From: JAGVSR01 sp964589785
GTDB taxonomy: Bacteria; Pseudomonadota; Alphaproteobacteria; Rhizobiales; Hyphomicrobiaceae
Assembly: GCA_964589785.1 (NCBI GenBank)
Contig: CAZPUQ010000003.1
Coordinates: 276,982-340,981 of the forward strand
Length of the DNA stretch: 64,000 bases
Direction: 5' to 3'
In this document: positions 42,561 through 50,977 of the stretch, piece after piece
How the letters are laid out: each line of letters opens with the position of its first letter
Numbering within the stretch: position 1 is the first letter of the stretch
Notes under the pieces: generated by a model
What the model was told of the DNA's origin: nothing
The model's database searches: none
The model's input: the letters and a program-made list of their open reading frames with translations, nothing else
Translations under genes and position numbers: made by a program

Positions 42561-45500
42561 ATGCGCATCCTCGCCATTCGCGGCGGCGGCCTTGCAAGCC
42601 TCGCGCAGCCGTTCGAGATCGACCTGACGCAAGAGCCCCTTGCGGGGACGGGCCTGTTCGCGATCACGGGCGAGACGGGCGCGGGCAAGTCCACGATCCT
42701 CGATGCCCTCTGCCTGGCGCTTTACGGCGACTATCCGCGCGCCGCCATCGACAAGCGCGAGAAGGTGAACGATCCGAGCGAGGTCGTCCTCCAGGCGTCC
42801 GATCCGCGCAACATCCTGACGCGCGGCGCGGGAGCGGGCCACGCCGAGGTCGATTTCATCGGTGTCGACGGCGTGGCCTACCGCGCGACGTGGGCCGTCC
42901 GCCGGGCCAAGAACAAGCCCACCGGCAGGCTGCAGGCCGTCGAGCGCAAGCTGGAGCGCTGCGACGGCACGGCGACGGTCGCGACCAGCATCGAGCCGGT
43001 GAAGGCGGCGGTCATCGAGAAATCGGGCTTCACGTTCGAGGAGTTCCGGCGCTCCGTGCTGCTCGCGCAGGGCGAGTTCGACGCCTTCCTTCTCGCCGAC
43101 GAGGCGCAGCGCGCCGCGCTCCTGGAGAAGATCACCGGCACCGAGCTCTATTCGCGCATTTCCATGCAGGTCTTCGCGACGACGGCCGAGCGCCAGCACC
43201 AGCTCGACCTGCTCGCGGCGCAGCGCCAGGCGATCGACCTCAGGCCGGAGTCCGATCTGGCCGTCGAGCGTGCCGAGGAGGCGGCCGCCATCGCGGCGCA
43301 AGGTACGGCCGAGGCGGAGCGGCAGCAGGTCGATGCCGTGCTGGCGGCAGCGTCCGAGCTTGCGAGGCTGGGCCGTGCGGCCGCTGAACGGTCCCGCGAG
43401 GTGGAGGAGGCGGGCCGGGCTGTGCACGAGGCGGGGACAGCTCTCGAACAGGCCGAGCAGGCGCGCGACGACGAGGCCTCGGCCCTCGGCCGGATCGACG
43501 CGGAGATCGCGGAGCTGGAGCCGCTGTGGCAGGAGGCCGCGCGGCTCGACGACCGGCTCTCCGATGCCGGGCAGCGCTGCGCCGCCGCGACCGAGGCTCT
43601 CAAGGACGCACGGGGCGCGGAGGCCGCAGCAAAGGAGCGCCTCGCCGCGCTCGACGGCGAGCGGCACAGCGCCGAGGAGCAGCAAGCGACAGCGCTGGTG
43701 GCCCTCGCGCGCGATGCGGCGCATGCCGTGTTGGCCGAACAGGAAGCGCGCTTCGTTGCGGGGCTCAAGGCCTATGCCGGTCTGGCCCTCCGGTTCGAGA
43801 CCACGCGCGAGGAGGCGCGGCGCGCCGAGGTCGAGATCGAGCGCCTCACGGCCTCCATCGCCCACAGCGAGGCGGCCCTCGCGGCCGACCGCAGCGAGAG
43901 GACCAGGATTGCCGACCTCGTCGCGGCGCGCCGCACGGCGCTCGAGGCCATCGACGATCCGGCGCTAAGTTTGCGCGAGGCCGATCTCCTCGCGGCCGAC
44001 GCCGACATCGGCCAGGCTCTGGAAGCCGTCCGCGAGCGGGATCGCGGCGACGCGGTGCTCGCCTCGGCCCGGACTGAGGCGCAGGCCGCCTCCGCGGAGG
44101 AGGCGACGCAGGGCCGTCGCGCGACGGAGGTTCGGGCCGCGCTGCAGGAGCGCGCAAGGGCGCGCGAGGAGCTGTCGCAGCTCTGCGACATGGCCGATGC
44201 GACCCTTTCGACGGCCGCAACGACGATGCGCAGCGTTCTTATCGAGGGTCAGGCGTGTCCGGTGTGCGGCGCGCTCGAGCATCCCTTCGCGCACGCGGAC
44301 GATACGGCGACGGCCCTGGCGCGCGACATCAAGCACCGGCGGACGGTCCTCGACCACGAGATCGCAGCTCTGACGGAGACCCTGACCGAGGCCGAGACGG
44401 CCCGCAGCCGAGCTGCCGGCGCCGTCCGGCAGGCGTTGGACACGATCGCAGCGGCCGAGCCGCACTTGGCCGAGGTGCAGAGCCGATTGACGCTGCGTCA
44501 TGCCGGCCTCGTTCGCCATGCTGTGCTCCTCGGCACGGCTGCGGCGATGCCTGACGACGCGGGAGCGCTGACCGCAGCGACGCTCGAGGCCGTGCGCGCC
44601 GCCTGGGCCGCCACCCGGCGGTCGGTCTCGGACGCACGGGGCCAGGCGCGGGCGCTCCACGCCGAGATCGAGGAGCTGCGCAAGGCCGAGGCCCGGGTCG
44701 CGGATCGGATCGAGGAGGCGGTCGTCGCGGGCGACGCGGAGCGCCAAGCGCTCGCCGGCCTCGCAGGAGCAGCGACCGCGCGGCGCGATCGCGTGGCCGA
44801 CCTGCGCGAAGAGATGGCAGGGGCGCTTGACGAACTGGCGCCGGCGCTCGCCGCGGCCGCCATGACAGCAAGCGATGTCGAGCGCGACGTCGCCGCCGCC
44901 CGGCAGCGCCTGCAGATGCTCGCCGGGTCCTACCGTGACCAGATTGCCGAGCGCGACCGTGTTGCGGAGCGGCTCGCCAGACTGAAGGGCGCGATCGACC
45001 TCGCCGCGAACGATCTCTCTCACGCTTCGGCGAACCTGGCGCGGGCCGAGGAGCAGGATACGCTCTGCCGTGCCGGCGCGGAACAGGTTCGCACCGCGCG
45101 GTCGGCCCTTCTCGGCGGCGTCGCGACGGAGCCGCACCGGCAGGCGGCGCTTGCCCGTCAGAGCGCGGCGCGCGAAGCCATGCAGACGGCGGCGGAGGCT
45201 GTCGTTCAGGCGAAACTGGCGCTGGCCCGCGCCCAATCGGGTGCAGCGGCGGCTGCGAAGGCGGAGGAATGGGCGACAGCGGCCGCTGCCGCCGCAGCGG
45301 TCCGGCTGGAGCACGCCGCCATCGTCGCCGGCGCGGAGCCGGCAACGGTCGAGCGGCTACGGGCCGAGGTGCCCGAGGCACTGTCGGGCTTTGCCGAGCG
45401 GCGGCACCGTCTCGATCAGTCGATCGATGCAGCCAAGGCGAGGCTCGTGCTGATCGCGGATGCCCGCGCCCGCGATGCCGAGGCGCGCGAGAAATCGGTT

Positions 45501-46061
45501 CGGCTTGCCGCCGACTACGACGCGAAAGCCGAAGACCACGCCATCTGGCAGGCCGTGAACGCCGCCATCGGCCAGGCGGACGGCGCGAAGTTCCGCCGCT
45601 TCGCACAAAGCTTTACGCTGGATCATCTGATCGATCTCGCCAACCTGCAGATCGCGGCCCTCAGCCCGCGCTACCGGCTGCGCCGCAGTACGCTGGCCGA
45701 TCTGGCGCTCGATGTCGTCGACCGCGACATGGGCGACGAGATCCGCTCGCCGCGCAGCCTCTCGGGCGGCGAGCGCTTTCTCGTCGCGCTCGCGCTCGCG
45801 CTTGCCCTTTCCAGGCTGGAAGGCCGGCAGACGTTCGTCGATACGCTCTTCATCGACGAAGGCTTCGGCAGCCTCGACGGCGACACGATCGACCTCGCCA
45901 TCGGCGCGCTGGAGAGCCTGCAGGGTCAGGGCCGCAAGGTGGGCGTCATCACCCACGTCGCGGCCATGGTCGAGCAGATCGCGGTGCAGGTAAAAGTGGA
46001 GAAGCGCGGCAGCGGACGCAGCGTCGTGCGCATCGTCGACGGCGGTGCGGGGACGTTCTGA
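42561..46061 (+). CDS. sbcC: SbcC ATPase subunit (Rad50-like)
   Basis: 1166 residues. Walker A GETGAGKST at about 33-41, then some 450 residues of coiled coil to a zinc hook CPVCG at about residue 565, the returning coil, the ABC signature LSGGERF, and Walker B LFIDEGFGSLDGD. N- and C-terminal lobes form the dimeric ATPase that opens and closes the SbcD nuclease. Alanine/arginine-rich coil composition is normal for a high-GC genome. Confidence 0.96.
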   Translation: MRILAIRGGGLASLAQPFEIDLTQEPLAGTGLFAITGETGAGKSTILDALCLALYGDYPRAAIDKREKVNDPSEVVLQASDPRNILTRGAGAGHAEVDFIGVDGVAYRATWAVRRAKNKPTGRLQAVERKLERCDGTATVATSIEPVKAAVIEKSGFTFEEFRRSVLLAQGEFDAFLLADEAQRAALLEKITGTELYSRISMQVFATTAERQHQLDLLAAQRQAIDLRPESDLAVERAEEAAAIAAQGTAEAERQQVDAVLAAASELARLGRAAAERSREVEEAGRAVHEAGTALEQAEQARDDEASALGRIDAEIAELEPLWQEAARLDDRLSDAGQRCAAATEALKDARGAEAAAKERLAALDGERHSAEEQQATALVALARDAAHAVLAEQEARFVAGLKAYAGLALRFETTREEARRAEVEIERLTASIAHSEAALAADRSERTRIADLVAARRTALEAIDDPALSLREADLLAADADIGQALEAVRERDRGDAVLASARTEAQAASAEEATQGRRATEVRAALQERARAREELSQLCDMADATLSTAATTMRSVLIEGQACPVCGALEHPFAHADDTATALARDIKHRRTVLDHEIAALTETLTEAETARSRAAGAVRQALDTIAAAEPHLAEVQSRLTLRHAGLVRHAVLLGTAAAMPDDAGALTAATLEAVRAAWAATRRSVSDARGQARALHAEIEELRKAEARVADRIEEAVVAGDAERQALAGLAGAATARRDRVADLREEMAGALDELAPALAAAAMTASDVERDVAAARQRLQMLAGSYRDQIAERDRVAERLARLKGAIDLAANDLSHASANLARAEEQDTLCRAGAEQVRTARSALLGGVATEPHRQAALARQSAAREAMQTAAEAVVQAKLALARAQSGAAAAAKAEEWATAAAAAAAVRLEHAAIVAGAEPATVERLRAEVPEALSGFAERRHRLDQSIDAAKARLVLIADARARDAEAREKSVRLAADYDAKAEDHAIWQAVNAAIGQADGAKFRRFAQSFTLDHLIDLANLQIAALSPRYRLRRSTLADLALDVVDRDMGDEIRSPRSLSGGERFLVALALALALSRLEGRQTFVDTLFIDEGFGSLDGDTIDLAIGALESLQGQGRKVGVITHVAAMVEQIAVQVKVEKRGSGRSVVRIVDGGAGTF

Positions 46062-46106
46062 AAAAAAAAGGGCCCTCCGGGCGGGATGGGGGGAGACCCG
46101 GAGGGC
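46062..46106 (-). terminator. Rho-independent terminator for the leftward M16 peptidase operon
   Basis: On the minus strand: GCCCTCCGGG, 15-base loop, CCCGGAGGGC (arms at 46072-46081 and 46097-46106, perfect) followed by CC and then eight T residues. The T-tract lies on the sbcC side, so it stops transcription coming from the peptidase genes; sbcC ends at the base before it. Confidence 0.85.
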
Positions 46107-46342
46107 GATGCGCCGGGCGACGAGGAGGGGGCCCGGCACGGGGTGGCGCGAGAGGGTTCGGGGGAGGAAGCCGGACCGCTGTCGATGAAGCTACTCTGCC
46201 AGCGTGCCGGCGCACGCGCTGTTCCCTTCGAGACAGGGCAGCGAACTCAGCGCTGGGCAAGCGCAAGCGGCCGCGTCGCCGGTTCGGCATCAGCGGCGTG
46301 ACGCGCGCGGAGCGGCGTGCTGTTGCCGGCTAGGCCGCCACG

Positions 46343-47752
46343 TCAGCCCTTGTCGCCGGCAACGGGCGTTTCGGGCTTGCCGACGATGGTCACGATCATG
46401 TTGTTCGTGTCGAGCAGGCGCCGGGCGACGCGCTTCGCATCGTCGAGCGTGATCGCCTCGATGAGGGCGTTGCGCTTGTCGACGTAGTCGGGGCCGAAGC
46501 CCTCCTCCATGAGGCCCAGGAGCTGGGTTGCGATCTTCACGTTGGTGTCGAAGCGCAGCGCATAGGAGCCGATGAGGTAGCTCTTGGCGTTCGCGAACTC
46601 GGCCTCGCTCGGGCCGTCGTTGGCGACCTTCTCGAGCTCCTGGCGGATGAGCCCGATCGAGGTCTTTACGGCATCGTTGCGCGTCGCCACGCCGCCGGAG
46701 AAGATCGAGGTGCTGCGCATGGGCTGCAGATAGCTGTAGACCGAATAGGCGAGGCCCCGCTTCTCGCGCACCTCCTCCATCAGCCGCGAGGCGAAGCCGC
46801 CGCCGCCGATGAGCTGGTTGAGCACGAAGGCGGTGAGGAAGTCTGGGTCCTTGCGCGCCATGGCGCCGAACCCGAACACGGCGACCGACTGCGGCACGTC
46901 CATCTCGATGATCTTGGTCTTGCCGCCGGTGACGGGCGCGACCTTCGGCACCGGCACGAGGTCGGCCGTCTCGGGCAGCGCGCCGAAGACCTTGTCGAGC
47001 ATGGCGCCGAGCTCGTCCGCCGTGATGTCGCCGACCGCGACAACGCGCAGATTGGAGCGTGCAAAGACACGCTGGCGATAGCTCTTGAGGTCGTCCGCCG
47101 TGATGGCCCCGACCGTCGCCTCGTCACCGTTCGCCGGCCGGCCGTAGGTGTGGCCGTCGAAGGCGAGCGCGAACCACTCCTTCGAGGCGACGCGATCGGG
47201 GTCCTTGGCGGCATAGACGAGGCTTGCAAGGATCTGCTGGCGGATGCGCTCGATGGCGTCGGCCTCGAAGCGCGGCTCGTTGAGCGCCAGGCGCAAGAGC
47301 TCGGCGCCCGCGTCGCGGTTCGCCGTCAGGGTCTCGAAGTTGCCGTAGAAGGCGTCCTGCGAGTCGGAGAAGCTGAGGCGGACGGCGAGGTCCTCCAGCC
47401 GTTCCTGGAAGGCGGCGGCGTCAAGCGCGCCCGCCCCTTCGTCGAGCATGGACGAGAGGAAGTTCGCAAGCCCGTCCTTCCCCACCGGGTCCTGCGCGCT
47501 GCCGCCCTCGAAGGAGAAGCGCATCGCCATCATCGGGTTGGAGTGGTCCTCGACGAGCCAGGCTTCGATGCCGCCCGGGCTTCTGACGGTCTGGATCTGC
47601 ATGGCTTCTGCCGGCCTGTTGGATGCGAGAAGAAGGAAGAGAGCCGCGAGGACGAGCGGCACCGCGACGACGGCCTTGAGTGATGCAACGGATTGCCGCT
47701 TCGCGGCAAGGGCGCGGGCAGGGATCGGCCGGAGGTTCACGAAAAAGGGCAT
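46343..47752 (-). CDS. M16-family protein lacking the zinc motif (non-catalytic partner)
   Basis: 469 residues. Signal-anchor (VVAVPLVLAALFLLLASNRPAEA) then the M16 fold. Where catalytic members have HxxEH this one has GLANFLSSMLDEG, so it cannot bind zinc, but the second-half R/Y motif is kept (REKRGLAYSVYSYL). In M16B pairs such a subunit completes the chamber of the active one. GGAG precedes the ATG at five bases; the peptidase gene lies 33 bases upstream on the same strand. Probably exported or periplasmic. Confidence 0.9.
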   Translation of the reverse strand: MPFFVNLRPIPARALAAKRQSVASLKAVVAVPLVLAALFLLLASNRPAEAMQIQTVRSPGGIEAWLVEDHSNPMMAMRFSFEGGSAQDPVGKDGLANFLSSMLDEGAGALDAAAFQERLEDLAVRLSFSDSQDAFYGNFETLTANRDAGAELLRLALNEPRFEADAIERIRQQILASLVYAAKDPDRVASKEWFALAFDGHTYGRPANGDEATVGAITADDLKSYRQRVFARSNLRVVAVGDITADELGAMLDKVFGALPETADLVPVPKVAPVTGGKTKIIEMDVPQSVAVFGFGAMARKDPDFLTAFVLNQLIGGGGFASRLMEEVREKRGLAYSVYSYLQPMRSTSIFSGGVATRNDAVKTSIGLIRQELEKVANDGPSEAEFANAKSYLIGSYALRFDTNVKIATQLLGLMEEGFGPDYVDKRNALIEAITLDDAKRVARRLLDTNNMIVTIVGKPETPVAGDKG

Positions 47753-47785
47753 GTCGGCTCCACGCAAGAGAGGACGTTCCGCGGA

Positions 47786-49189
47786 TCAGGACCGGGTCTT
47801 CGGGACCGGCGCGTCGCCGCGGTTCGCGACCGGGGCCTTGACCGGCGTCAGGACGCCGGTCACCGAGCGTCGCGCATCGAGATAGGTGGTCGCCGCCTTC
47901 TTCACGTCGTCGAGAGAGACCTTGCGGATCTCGTCCGGCCAGCCTTCGATCTCGGCAATCGTCTGGCCGAGGGCGAGGCCCCAGCCGTAGCGGCGGGCGA
48001 GCGAGGCCTGATTGTCGTTCTCGTAGATATAGTCGGCGATGTAGCTGTTCTTTGCCCGCTCGAGCTCGGCGGCCGTCACGCCGGTTGCGGCGACGTCGGC
48101 CAGCACCGCATCGAGCGAGGCTTCGACTTTCGCAAGGTCCGTGCCGTCGGCGGCGACGGCATAGATCGACAGCTTGCCGCTGTCGAGGCCGGAGCCCGAG
48201 TAGCTGCCGCCGGCGGACGAGGCGACCTTCTCCTCGACGACAAGCTTCTTGTAGAGGCGGCTCGTCGGGCCGTCGGCAACGATCTTGGCGAGGATGTCGA
48301 GCGCCTCGGCCTCGAGCGGCGCGGCCGTGATGTAGCTCGGCACGAGGTAGTCGCGGTGGATCGACGCCTTGCCGGCGCGCGGGTCCTCCAGCGCCACGCG
48401 CCGCGCGACGCGCTGCGGCGGGTCGGCAGGACGCACGGCGCGCGGGGCCTGCGGGTTGGCCGGCAGCTTGCCGTAGGTCTCCGACGCGTGCTTCTTCACC
48501 TCGTCGACGGTGACGTCGCCGGCGACGACCAGGATCGCGTTGTTGGGCGCATAGTAGCGCTTGTAGAAGGCCATCGCGTCGTGGGGCGACAGGCGGGCGA
48601 TCTCGTGCTCCCAGCCGATGACCGGGATGCCGTAGGGATGATGCAGGTAGAGCGTCGCGTCCATCTGCTCGTCGAGGATGGCGGACGGATTGTTCTCGAT
48701 GCGCGAGCGGCGCTCCTCGAGGATCACGTCGCGTTCCGTCAGAACCTCCTTGTCGACGAGCTTCAAGTGCGCCATGCGTTCGGCTTCCATCTCCATCACC
48801 GTGCGCAGGCGATCCTTCGAGATGCGCTGGAAGTAGCTCGTCACGTCATGGCCGGTAAAGGCGTTGTCCTGCCCGCCGAGACGGGAAACGATCTTGGAGA
48901 ACTCGCCGGACGGGATGTTGTCCGTCGACTTGAACATCAGGTGCTCGAGGAAGTGGGCGATGCCGGACACGCCCCGCTGCTCGTCGGCGGCGCCGACCTT
49001 GTACCAGACCATGTGCGTCACGACCGGCGAGCGGCTGTCGGGGATGACGACCACCTGCATGCCATTGTCGAGCGTGAACTCGCTGACGCGCGGAGCGGCA
49101 AACGCGGAGGGAGTGGCTGTGGCGAGTGCGAACATGCTGGCGATCACCGTGAGACAAAGAGTGTGGGCGGTGCGAAGCGTAACGGCCAT
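47786..49189 (-). CDS. Zinc peptidase of family M16
   Basis: 467 residues. Signal peptide (LCLTVIASMFALATATPSAFA) and the inverted zinc motif HFLEH with the distal glutamate in LTERDVILEERR about 75 residues on, so the active site is complete. The C-terminal half has the pseudo-symmetric domain. Expected to degrade peptides in the periplasm together with the inactive partner encoded next. Start with GAGG five bases before the ATG. The five-copy TTCATG array lies 91-176 bases upstream of its start. Confidence 0.92.
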   Translation of the reverse strand: MAVTLRTAHTLCLTVIASMFALATATPSAFAAPRVSEFTLDNGMQVVVIPDSRSPVVTHMVWYKVGAADEQRGVSGIAHFLEHLMFKSTDNIPSGEFSKIVSRLGGQDNAFTGHDVTSYFQRISKDRLRTVMEMEAERMAHLKLVDKEVLTERDVILEERRSRIENNPSAILDEQMDATLYLHHPYGIPVIGWEHEIARLSPHDAMAFYKRYYAPNNAILVVAGDVTVDEVKKHASETYGKLPANPQAPRAVRPADPPQRVARRVALEDPRAGKASIHRDYLVPSYITAAPLEAEALDILAKIVADGPTSRLYKKLVVEEKVASSAGGSYSGSGLDSGKLSIYAVAADGTDLAKVEASLDAVLADVAATGVTAAELERAKNSYIADYIYENDNQASLARRYGWGLALGQTIAEIEGWPDEIRKVSLDDVKKAATTYLDARRSVTGVLTPVKAPVANRGDAPVPKTRS

Positions 49190-49508
49190 GGAATCCTCGA
49201 GGCGCGAGCGCATGCCGAAGGTGTGGCTTGCAGGGTGACAGATGTCGGCTCGGGGGCGGGCATGTCAAATGACAAGCGGTTCATGCCCGCTAAGCGGGCG
49301 GACGCTTCATGCCTTCGTGCGGCCCAAACCGTTCATGAGGGGCCGTTCATGCCGGGCGGTTCATTGGGCGCGGCTCTGGATGGCCGCCTCACGGGCGCCA
49401 TGACGTGAAGAGAGAAGCCGGTATCCCAACCCGTCGTGGCCCGGGTTCAACCCGGTCATCCAGGGGCTGCTTGCTCCTCACGGAGAGGCATGGTGGACCG
49501 GTCCGCGC
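49190..49508. other. Intergenic region upstream of the M16 operon
   Basis: 319 bases, no gene seen. Contains the spaced TTCATG array (separate entry), a TGTCA-AA-TGACA palindrome at 49263-49274, and a CCGGGTT-C-AACCCGG palindrome at 49441-49455 of dispersed-repeat type. Confidence 0.5.
49280..49365. repeat. Regularly spaced TTCATG direct repeats
   Basis: TTCATG at 49280, 49306, 49332 and 49346, and TTCATT at 49360; steps are 26, 26, 14 and 14 bases. Most copies are preceded by CG or CC (consensus CSGTTCATG). Located upstream of the M16 peptidase operon, for which it reads as CATGAACSG. Could be a regulator-binding array. Confidence 0.5.
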
Positions 49509-49976
49509 CTACTCGCCCTCTTCGGCCGGCGCGCCCTCGTTCCACTTCTTGACGGCCGTCAGGACCGAGGCCCGGCACGGCCCGAGCGGTCCTTCGGCGA
49601 GACCTGCATCGTTGTCGCCGTGGGCTTTGGCCAGCTCGTAGTTCTTGCGGCAGTACTCGTCCTGCTGGCGCTGCAATTCGGCCTTGTCGATGACGGCCTT
49701 GCGGTCGGGATCGTTCAGCGCCGCGGTTACGTCGACGGCGGCTGCTTCGGCCGGCATGCCCGGCGTCGGCAGCCTGTCGGTGGCCGGCGGCACCACGAGC
49801 GGCGCCCGCGCGGCGAGCTTCGGCTCGGCCGCCTTCTCCTGGTTGGACCCGATTCCGAGCGCGTTGAAGACACCGCCGTTGAGCTCGACGTCGTCCATGG
49901 AGCAGCCGCCCGCAGCCACGGCGAGTAGGGCGGCGAGCGCCAGGTGCCGGGCAGGCGTCGGTCTCGTGCGGTCCAT
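49509..49976 (-). CDS. Putative lipoprotein
   Basis: 155 residues. LALAALLAVAAGGC is a signal sequence with lipobox Cys25. The remainder is Ala/Pro-rich, then a helical part with two Cys (DEYCRKNYELAKAHGD and GPCRAS) and an acidic end (PAEEGE). Family not recognised; such proteins are common next to lspA in rhizobia. Its start is 54 bases from the lspA stop on the same strand, so the two likely share a transcript. Confidence 0.75.
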   Translation of the reverse strand: MDRTRPTPARHLALAALLAVAAGGCSMDDVELNGGVFNALGIGSNQEKAAEPKLAARAPLVVPPATDRLPTPGMPAEAAAVDVTAALNDPDRKAVIDKAELQRQQDEYCRKNYELAKAHGDNDAGLAEGPLGPCRASVLTAVKKWNEGAPAEEGE

Positions 49977-50030
49977 CGGTCGGTTTCTCCGCTCCGGTCC
50001 GGGAATCGAGAAGGCCCGGATTACATGGCG

Positions 50031-50579
50031 TTACGAGGGCTTTGCGGCGTCTTTGCGACTCGCGATGAAGGAGTCGTACAGGAGGGCGATCACCCCGGCA
50101 ACTATGGCCACGTCGGCGATGTTGAAGACATACCAGTAGAAGCCGAAAGCGTGCAGCGAATAGAAATCCGCGACGCCGCCGAGCCACAGTCGATCGATCG
50201 CGTTGCCGATCGCTCCGCCGATGATGAGGCCAAGCCCTGAGGCCATCAGGCGGCTTTCGCCGGCCCGGGCGAGCCAGATCCACAGGGCGGCGGACGCTGC
50301 CAGGGCGAAGGCGGCCAGCGCTATCTGCCAGGAGGGGCTCGAAGAATCGAACATCGAGTAGCTGACGCCCGTGTTCAGGACGAAGACGAGGTCGAGGAAC
50401 GGCGTCACCCTGACGCGGCCGAGATCCTGGATCCGATAGGACAGGAGCATAAACAACTTATTGGCCTGATCGAGAACAAGGGTCGTCAGCGCGACCGTCG
50501 CGCCGAGTCCGGAAAGGGGTCCCCAGAGCCAGCCGGACAGCCCGGTCCGGGACTCGGTCGGCGCATCGGGCAGGGTCAT
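50031..50579 (-). CDS. lspA: Lipoprotein signal peptidase (signal peptidase II)
   Basis: 182 residues, four transmembrane helices. Aspartyl protease of the inner membrane that cleaves prolipoproteins before the lipid-modified Cys. The catalytic pair is in GNAIDRLWLGGVADF and FNIADVAI; LNTGVSYSMF is the other conserved box. It would process the lipoproteins encoded here, including the adjacent one. Confidence 0.95.
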   Translation of the reverse strand: MTLPDAPTESRTGLSGWLWGPLSGLGATVALTTLVLDQANKLFMLLSYRIQDLGRVRVTPFLDLVFVLNTGVSYSMFDSSSPSWQIALAAFALAASAALWIWLARAGESRLMASGLGLIIGGAIGNAIDRLWLGGVADFYSLHAFGFYWYVFNIADVAIVAGVIALLYDSFIASRKDAAKPS

Positions 50580-50714
50580 CGGAATCTCGCGGCTCGCTCC
50601 TCACGACACCGGTCCCGCCGGCGCGGCCCATCCAGAGCGGTATTCGCGGCCGGAAGTCAAATCCCCCCGCTTGGCGCCGGATCGGAAGCCACGCGGGCGG
50701 GGTTCCCCCGAGGG

Positions 50715-50743
50715 TTGTCAGGCGCCCTGCGATGCCCCATAAC
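50715..50743 (+). promoter_or_regulatory. Promoter of the SRP RNA gene
   Basis: TTGTCA, 17-base spacer, CATAAC. A start about seven bases after the -10 box falls at the 5-prime end of the RNA hairpin (50749-50751). Confidence 0.6.
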
Positions 50744-50748
50744 CCCCT

Positions 50749-50840
50749 GGGCTGGCGGCGGACGCATCCCTCGCCAACCGGGTCAGGTCGGGAACGAAGC
50801 AGCCCTAACGATCAGGACGCGGGTCGTCCGCCAGCCTTTA
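50749..50840 (+). ncRNA. ffs: Signal recognition particle RNA (4.5S type)
   Basis: Contains the universal SRP core GGGTCAGGTCGGGAACGAAG and CAGCCC (50779-50805), the asymmetric loops and GNRA-like tetraloop that bind Ffh. The ends pair as a long hairpin: GGGCTGGCGG near 50749 with CCGCCAGCCT near 50828-50837. Position between lspA and dnaX is the usual one in alphaproteobacteria. Exact ends are uncertain by a few bases. Confidence 0.9.
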
Positions 50841-50977
50841 GTGTCGTTCATGCGCCGTTTCGCGCGCCGTTGTCGCGGTGGCGCTCCGCGGGGGCGCGAC
50901 TCGTCGCGGGTCGCCTTGCTCCCCGGCCCTTGGGGCCGACGACGCGACCTTGCCCTGCGGACCTTGGAAGGGAGCCG

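Noticed and set aside
42162..45606. Several 400-570-codon minus-strand frames
   Set aside because: All lie opposite sbcC/sbcD, whose motifs are complete on the plus strand.
46062..46106. Hairpin after sbcC taken as the sbcC terminator
   Set aside because: On the plus strand the A-run precedes the stem and no T-run follows; the structure works only for leftward transcription.
47693..49408. 571-codon plus-strand frame
   Set aside because: Antisense to the active M16 peptidase.
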